Positions 60,075 to 64,000 of a DNA stretch of 64,000 nt are shown here, in pieces (position 1 is the first letter of the stretch; each line of letters begins with the position of its first letter). Made by a program: the position numbers and the translations under genes. This DNA is from Spirosoma radiotolerans (lineage in GTDB: Bacteria > Bacteroidota > Bacteroidia > Cytophagales > Spirosomataceae): positions 3,100,001 to 3,164,000 of the forward strand of contig NZ_CP010429.1 of NCBI RefSeq assembly GCF_000974425.1, written 5' to 3'. The notes under the pieces are model-generated. The model worked only from the letters and a program-made list of their open reading frames with translations, had not been told where the DNA came from and made no database searches.

Positions 60075-61352
60075 ATGCCTCTTCCAATTACGACTCCTGC
60101 ACAAGCCGTTACGGCCATTCAATCCGGTAACCGTGTATTTATTCATAGTGTTGCCCAGACTCCGCATGTGCTCATCAATGCTATGGTTGCGCGGGCCGAT
60201 GAGTTAAAAAATGTGGAAATCTGCCACATGCACACGGAGGGGCCCCTTCCCTACCTTGACAAAAAGTACCAGGATTCGTTTCGGCCCAACTCATTTTTTA
60301 TCGGGGCCAATATGCGAAAGCAACTCAATCAGGGCATTGGCGATTACGTTCCCATTTTTTTGAGTGAAATCCACCTCTTATTCCGCCGAAATATCCTCCC
60401 GATCGATGTGGCGCTTATTCAGGTATCACCACCCGATGCGCACGGCTATTGCTCGCTGGGACCGTCGGTCGATATTTCACTGGCGGCTATTCATTCGGCG
60501 AAATACATCATTGCTCAAATCAACCCGCGTGTCCCCCGGACGCTCGGCGATGGCCTGATTCCAGCGTCGATGCTTCATGCCGCCGTTGAGGTCGACGAAC
60601 CGGTATACGAAGTGCTGCCCGGCGAAATCAGTGCTGAAGACCGTAAAATCGGGCAATATGTGGCCAGCCTGGTAGAGGATGGCGCTACCCTTCAACTGGG
60701 TATTGGTGGAATTCCTAATGCCACACTGGCGGAGTTGATTCACCACAAAGGACTGGGCATCCACACCGAAATGTTTTCTGACGGGGTCATTGATTTGGTC
60801 GAGCGGGGGGTCATTACTGGCGAACATAAAACGGTATTACCCTACCGTGTTGTGTCGGCGTTTGTCATGGGCAGCCAGCGGGTCTATGATTTTATCGACG
60901 ATAACCCCGGCGTCGCCATGAAACAGGCCAGTTTTACCAACGATACAACCGTTATCCGCCGAAACCCAAAGGTAACCGCCATCAATTCAGCCATCGAAAT
61001 TGATATGACAGGCCAGGTTTGCGCCGATACCATCGGCACGTACCAGTATTCAGGAGTGGGTGGCCAAATGGACTTTGTCCGGGGAGCGTCTTTATCAGAA
61101 GGTGGCAAACCCATTATTGCCCTGCCCTCAACGACCAGCAAAGGGTTAAGTAAAATTGTGCCATTCTTAAAAGAAGGTGCCGGTGTGACCACTACCCGAG
61201 CTCATGTTCACTACATCGTCACTGAATTTGGCATCGCCGACCTGTATGGACAGAATCTCCGGCAGCGGGCACGGGCGCTCATCAACATTGCCCATCCCGA
61301 TCATCGGGAAGAGCTGGACCGGCAGGCCTTTGCCCGATTTGGTCCAATTTGA
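60075..61352 (+). CDS. Acetyl-CoA hydrolase/transferase family protein
   Basis: 425 residues. Family features: 'VFIHSVAQTPHVLINAMV', 'LIQVSPPDAHGYCSLGPSVDI' (in pieces), 'GIGGIPNATLAELIHHKGLGIHTEMFSDG' in pieces with the catalytic Glu in 'HTEMFSDG', and the C-terminal 'FGIADLYGQNLRQRARALI'. The family covers succinyl-CoA:acetate, 4-hydroxybutyrate or propionate CoA-transferases of fermentative and fatty-acid metabolism. The exact pair cannot be told. Cytosolic, full length. Confidence 0.92.
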   Translation: MPLPITTPAQAVTAIQSGNRVFIHSVAQTPHVLINAMVARADELKNVEICHMHTEGPLPYLDKKYQDSFRPNSFFIGANMRKQLNQGIGDYVPIFLSEIHLLFRRNILPIDVALIQVSPPDAHGYCSLGPSVDISLAAIHSAKYIIAQINPRVPRTLGDGLIPASMLHAAVEVDEPVYEVLPGEISAEDRKIGQYVASLVEDGATLQLGIGGIPNATLAELIHHKGLGIHTEMFSDGVIDLVERGVITGEHKTVLPYRVVSAFVMGSQRVYDFIDDNPGVAMKQASFTNDTTVIRRNPKVTAINSAIEIDMTGQVCADTIGTYQYSGVGGQMDFVRGASLSEGGKPIIALPSTTSKGLSKIVPFLKEGAGVTTTRAHVHYIVTEFGIADLYGQNLRQRARALINIAHPDHREELDRQAFARFGPI

Positions 61353-61399
61353 TGTAGTAGAGGCCTTTTTCGTGATTATAACGTAGCTTATGCTATGCT

Positions 61400-62659
61400 T
61401 TACTTGAGGCTACTGACCAGATTCTGGACCATTTCGGTGATAAAGGCGCTGGTATGCGGCCCAAAACGGTTCATGTCACGCATGTCGTACGGACTTTTTG
61501 GGTCGTAGTAGTAGCTGTCCGGGACGATCTGGCCAATGTTACCGCCATTGTAACTGGTGATCACCAGGTTGTTCCTCTCCCCGGTAGGCGTTGCCTGTAT
61601 GGCCGACGCCAGCTCCGCGGAGAAGGCACCTGGATTGCCGACAAAAACGGTTCTACCAATCCGTAACGCTTTCATGTCCGCGCCATAATCGCCGTAAATC
61701 GCCTTCACAAGCCAGGGTTTGATCCGCCAGCTTTTACTAATCCGAACCTGTGGGTCACTTTGAATGAGCGGCACCGTTTGGGCAACCAGTGTACTGTCTG
61801 TGTGCAGCGGCAGGCCTTTAAGAATCAGTACAACACGTGCTACAAGGCCATTGGCCTGCCCGGCAGCGGCCTCTACGTTTTCGGTAGGACGATCAACCGC
61901 ACCAGCCATATATAGTAAAAAGCTTCCCGTATCTTTCTCCAGTTGGGTTGTCATTAAACTTCCAACGCTACCGGCCGAAGATGAAGTAGCCAGATCGGCC
62001 ACCAGTTGTGGCGCATTGGCCGAGTAGATAACAGCCGATTCGCCAGATCGTTTTTGCAGTTTCAGGAAATGAGCATCCTCAAGCTGCGCATATCCCGTTT
62101 GAACAGGAGCGCTATTTTTTTGAGCGCTCGACACAGCTTGCAGAACCGCATTCGTGAGGTTATCAACCAGCTTTTCGTCATAGTCGCCCAGGCTCTTCCT
62201 GCTCACGTAATCATTTGCCCATCCGCCCAGATTCGGATGCGAATTCGTGGCACCCAGGTACACGTTTTTCCAGTCGAGGCCAAGTTTAGGTAATCGCTTT
62301 TGTAGTTCAGCGGCTACCAGCGGTGGCATCATAAGCAGGTCAATGCTCACGACAACGGCTTTGGTCGTTCCATTATCGAACACAATGGCCCGCGTAAAAA
62401 TTGAATCGGCAGGTAACGACCTTCCGGTAGTAGCGTTCGTCGTCGAAAAAGCAGAGTTTAAACTAACCTTGGCCCATCCCGCATGGATCGCATGTTGTGG
62501 CGGTGGACTCGATACGATCCAGGCAAATCGTTGCCGCGTAAATCGGTAATACAGCGCGTTTTTGTAGCTGGTTTTATCGACCAAAGCGATGCTGAACGCT
62601 AAACCGTTAATAATAATAAGCGCCAGCACAAAGGCGACAAGACGGTATTTGGGCTTCAT
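61400..62659 (-). CDS. Membrane-anchored neutral ceramidase-like protein
   Basis: 419 residues with an N-terminal anchor ('LVAFVLALIIINGLAFSIAL'). Similarity to the N-terminal domain of neutral/alkaline ceramidases and their relatives: 'GWAKVSLN' (the GxGxxDIT-like start is degenerate), 'FDNGTTKAVVVSIDLLMMP', 'VYLGATNSHPNLGGW' (where true ceramidases have ATHTHSGP), 'VGNPGAFSAELA' later. The replaced His suggests a changed or lost zinc site. Role unknown; a related hydrolase or a non-enzymatic protein. Confidence 0.6.
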   Translation of the reverse strand: MKPKYRLVAFVLALIIINGLAFSIALVDKTSYKNALYYRFTRQRFAWIVSSPPPQHAIHAGWAKVSLNSAFSTTNATTGRSLPADSIFTRAIVFDNGTTKAVVVSIDLLMMPPLVAAELQKRLPKLGLDWKNVYLGATNSHPNLGGWANDYVSRKSLGDYDEKLVDNLTNAVLQAVSSAQKNSAPVQTGYAQLEDAHFLKLQKRSGESAVIYSANAPQLVADLATSSSAGSVGSLMTTQLEKDTGSFLLYMAGAVDRPTENVEAAAGQANGLVARVVLILKGLPLHTDSTLVAQTVPLIQSDPQVRISKSWRIKPWLVKAIYGDYGADMKALRIGRTVFVGNPGAFSAELASAIQATPTGERNNLVITSYNGGNIGQIVPDSYYYDPKSPYDMRDMNRFGPHTSAFITEMVQNLVSSLK

Positions 62660-62782
62660 TGACTATAGCCCGATTCTCCAGCGCATTCGCTTAAAAAGGG
62701 TGGGCTGATAAAATTAGTGAGTGATCAGGCCTGCGCTGGCCATTGAGCATACCTGTCGTGCCAAAAGGACATCATTGGCACT

Positions 62783-63235
62783 CTACTCCGCAACCGGATA
62801 TCCTTTATCGAGCCAGTCGGTCTTGAGGTTTTTGGCCAGATTCAACAACTTGTGGTTCTTGAAACCCAGCTCATTTAGTTTTGTGAACGCTGGGCGCACA
62901 TTCGGACAGTTTTTGAAAGGGCAACAGCCGCAGTAAATCACAATGGCCCGGTCTTTAGGTTCTTTGCTAAGCAGTTTCTCCAGTTTCGCCAGATTATCGG
63001 CTTCACTGCCCGGTCCAACGCCAACTGATCCTTTGATGGTAGCCGCTGGTCCGATACTGATAATGAGGGGTTTCTCTGCCTTTGCGTCATTAATTGTCTG
63101 GGCTAAGTCAGCGGGTTCCAGCAGTTGTTCGGGGCTCCAGGGTTCGGCTTTTTTCCAGCCAGCCTGACCAATTAAAATAGATAGCAGAATGGCTACCAAG
63201 GCGAGTGGAACGAAATTTGTTTTTGCTTTCATCAT
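62783..63235 (-). CDS. Membrane-anchored rhodanese-like protein
   Basis: 150 residues (start at 63235 or 63232). An N-terminal anchor ('LALVAILLSILIGQAGW') precedes a rhodanese-like domain whose active loop is 'YCGCCPFKNCPNVRPAF', with four Cys near the catalytic position. Upstream 'EPADLAQTINDAKAEKPLIISIG' is the usual strand-helix start. Typical rhodaneses carry one Cys in CxxxxR; the extra Cys here may bind metal or perform a redox role. It overlaps the AcpH-like gene by 4 nt (ATGA), so they are coupled. Confidence 0.8.
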   Translation of the reverse strand: MMKAKTNFVPLALVAILLSILIGQAGWKKAEPWSPEQLLEPADLAQTINDAKAEKPLIISIGPAATIKGSVGVGPGSEADNLAKLEKLLSKEPKDRAIVIYCGCCPFKNCPNVRPAFTKLNELGFKNHKLLNLAKNLKTDWLDKGYPVAE

Positions 63236-63834
63236 GAGTGTGTCAACGCGGTGCGCGTCTGTTGTACGTGTTCAACTAAGGTAGGCCAAAAATACGTGAA
63301 ATGGCGGGCAATTAGCTCATAATATCGCTCCAAATCCAGAATGGCCGTTTCCAATCCCGAAGGGAAAGCCGTTCGTCGGGAAACGCCTTTGAGTGACCGG
63401 TCAACCCCTTCGATAAATTGGTAATTCGTTAGCCAATCCTGCCGAATCATATAATCGGCCATTCGGGACGCATCACTTGGTAAACGAGCCTGATTATCGA
63501 GCAGGGTCTGGTAAAAATAGCGGATAAAATCGGGCAGGGCTTCACCCGTTAGCTGTTTGAAATTGAGCGCCAGGAAATGGTCGAAAAAAATATCGACGGC
63601 AGCCCCGGCATACTTATGACAACGTGGATGCAGTAGATCACGCACAGCGGCCACATCGGGGTGGGCATCTGTGAAGAAATCAATGGCCCGGTGTACGCGA
63701 ACGCCTATTACCTCTTCTGGCGACAGGTGATGGCGAGGGTTGGCCGGATCTCCTTTTATGAAATCGCCGATAAAATTCCCGATGAGTAAGCCTGTATTTC
63801 GATTCGACAGATAGCCATGCGCCAGTATGTTCAT
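63232..63834 (-). CDS. ACP phosphodiesterase-like protein (AcpH, DUF479)
   Basis: 200 residues, full length. Conserved 'MNILAHGYLSNRNTGLLIGNFIGDFIKG' (in pieces), 'GVRVHRAIDFFTDAHPDV' with the metal-binding His/Asp of the HD-like fold, and 'DIFFDHFLALNF'. AcpH removes the 4'-phosphopantetheine arm from acyl carrier protein. Its ATG overlaps the stop of the upstream partial gene by 4 nt and its stop the rhodanese ATG by 4 nt, forming a tight cluster. Confidence 0.92.
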   Translation of the reverse strand: MNILAHGYLSNRNTGLLIGNFIGDFIKGDPANPRHHLSPEEVIGVRVHRAIDFFTDAHPDVAAVRDLLHPRCHKYAGAAVDIFFDHFLALNFKQLTGEALPDFIRYFYQTLLDNQARLPSDASRMADYMIRQDWLTNYQFIEGVDRSLKGVSRRTAFPSGLETAILDLERYYELIARHFTYFWPTLVEHVQQTRTALTHS

Positions 63835-64000
63835 ACCGTCTTTTTGGCTATAGGTGGCTCCGATACCAACAAACCCCCCTCGCCCGGCGCATACCGCTCA
63901 ACAGCGACACCAAACCGACGAAGAAAATCTACGCCTTCATCGGATCCAATGCCTTTGTATTCGGCGTACGAATGCAGGAATACGACGCGGGCAATTTTCA
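63831..64000 (-). CDS. C-terminus of an unidentified gene, cut by window
   Basis: The last about 55 codons are visible: 'ARVVFLHSYAEYKGIGSDEG' then 'FLRRFGVAVERYAPGEGGLL'. The stop (63831-63833) overlaps the AcpH ATG by 4 nt, so it heads that translational cluster. Too little is visible to name it. Confidence 0.6.
   Translation of the reverse strand, partial: KIARVVFLHSYAEYKGIGSDEGVDFLRRFGVAVERYAPGEGGLLVSEPPIAKKTV

Noticed and set aside
1..64000. CRISPR array, rRNA operon, complete IS element or prophage
   Set aside because: No regularly spaced direct repeats, no rRNA-like sequence, and no transposase, integrase or phage structural gene was seen.

Overview
The window looks like a chromosome segment of a Bacteroidota member of the Cytophagales, most like Spirosoma and relatives. 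The grounds are a secreted protein with a type IX secretion (T9SS) C-terminal tail, a fused MurF-alanine racemase, lineage-typical families (DUF4403, DUF4270, DUF4907, FeoB-associated Cys-rich peptide), almost no Shine-Dalgarno sequences, and promoters of the TAnnTTTG type. Base composition is mixed except for one clearly AT-rich block at about 36.9-39.1 kb. The genus is inferred from gene content, not from a database match.

Layout. 0-3.6 kb (-): envelope polysaccharide cassette with overlapping genes (LPG-synthase-like flippase, GT2, NodB deacetylase, GT2), whose first start codon overlaps that of divergent ruvC. 3.6-8.6 kb: ruvC, an outer-membrane barrel, an exported intradiol-dioxygenase-like lipoprotein, a TonB-C/MORN protein, YjbQ and a YD-repeat-like lipoprotein. 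8.8-20.4 kb: thioredoxin-like DUF255 protein, T9SS cargo protein, alpha/beta hydrolase, MFS transporter, tRNA-Val(GAC), MpaB-type oxygenase, and a secreted glycosidase pair (five-bladed-propeller protein and GH30). 20.4-25 kb: a SulP transporter remnant, a THUMP-like methyltransferase, a lone ECF sigma factor and small exported proteins. 25-36.6 kb: murF-alr, corA, GH18 chitinase, AlkA-like glycosylase, DUF4403 lipoprotein, FeoB-associated peptide (51 aa), DinB/YfiT protein, inositol monophosphatase and purL. 36.7-39.1 kb: tRNA-Ser(TGA) followed by an AT-rich insertion carrying an OLD-like AAA ATPase, a plausible defence gene. 39.2-47.4 kb: small lipoproteins, LysR regulator with promoter and operator visible, a receiver protein with Glu at the phosphorylation site, and a periplasmic sugar-oxidation set (TIM-barrel epimerase, GMC oxidoreductase, Tat-exported small subunit). 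47.8-55 kb: S41 peptidase, the kelch-DUF4907-DUF4270 operon, GH95 fucosidase. 55.4-64 kb: small membrane peptide, SBF-like transporter, GH1 beta-glucosidase, CoA-transferase, ceramidase-like protein, and an overlapping cluster of rhodanese, AcpH-like and an unidentified partial gene.

The general theme is a carbohydrate-foraging, cell-envelope-rich genome with several unlinked secreted glycosidases (GH1, GH18, GH30, GH95, and a GH43/GH117-like propeller) plus housekeeping genes. The least explained features are the AT-rich OLD-like island next to tRNA-Ser, and two classes of intergenic structure: long near-perfect hairpins (up to 35 bp) where genes converge, and degenerate inverted repeats with an apparent period of about seven bases.
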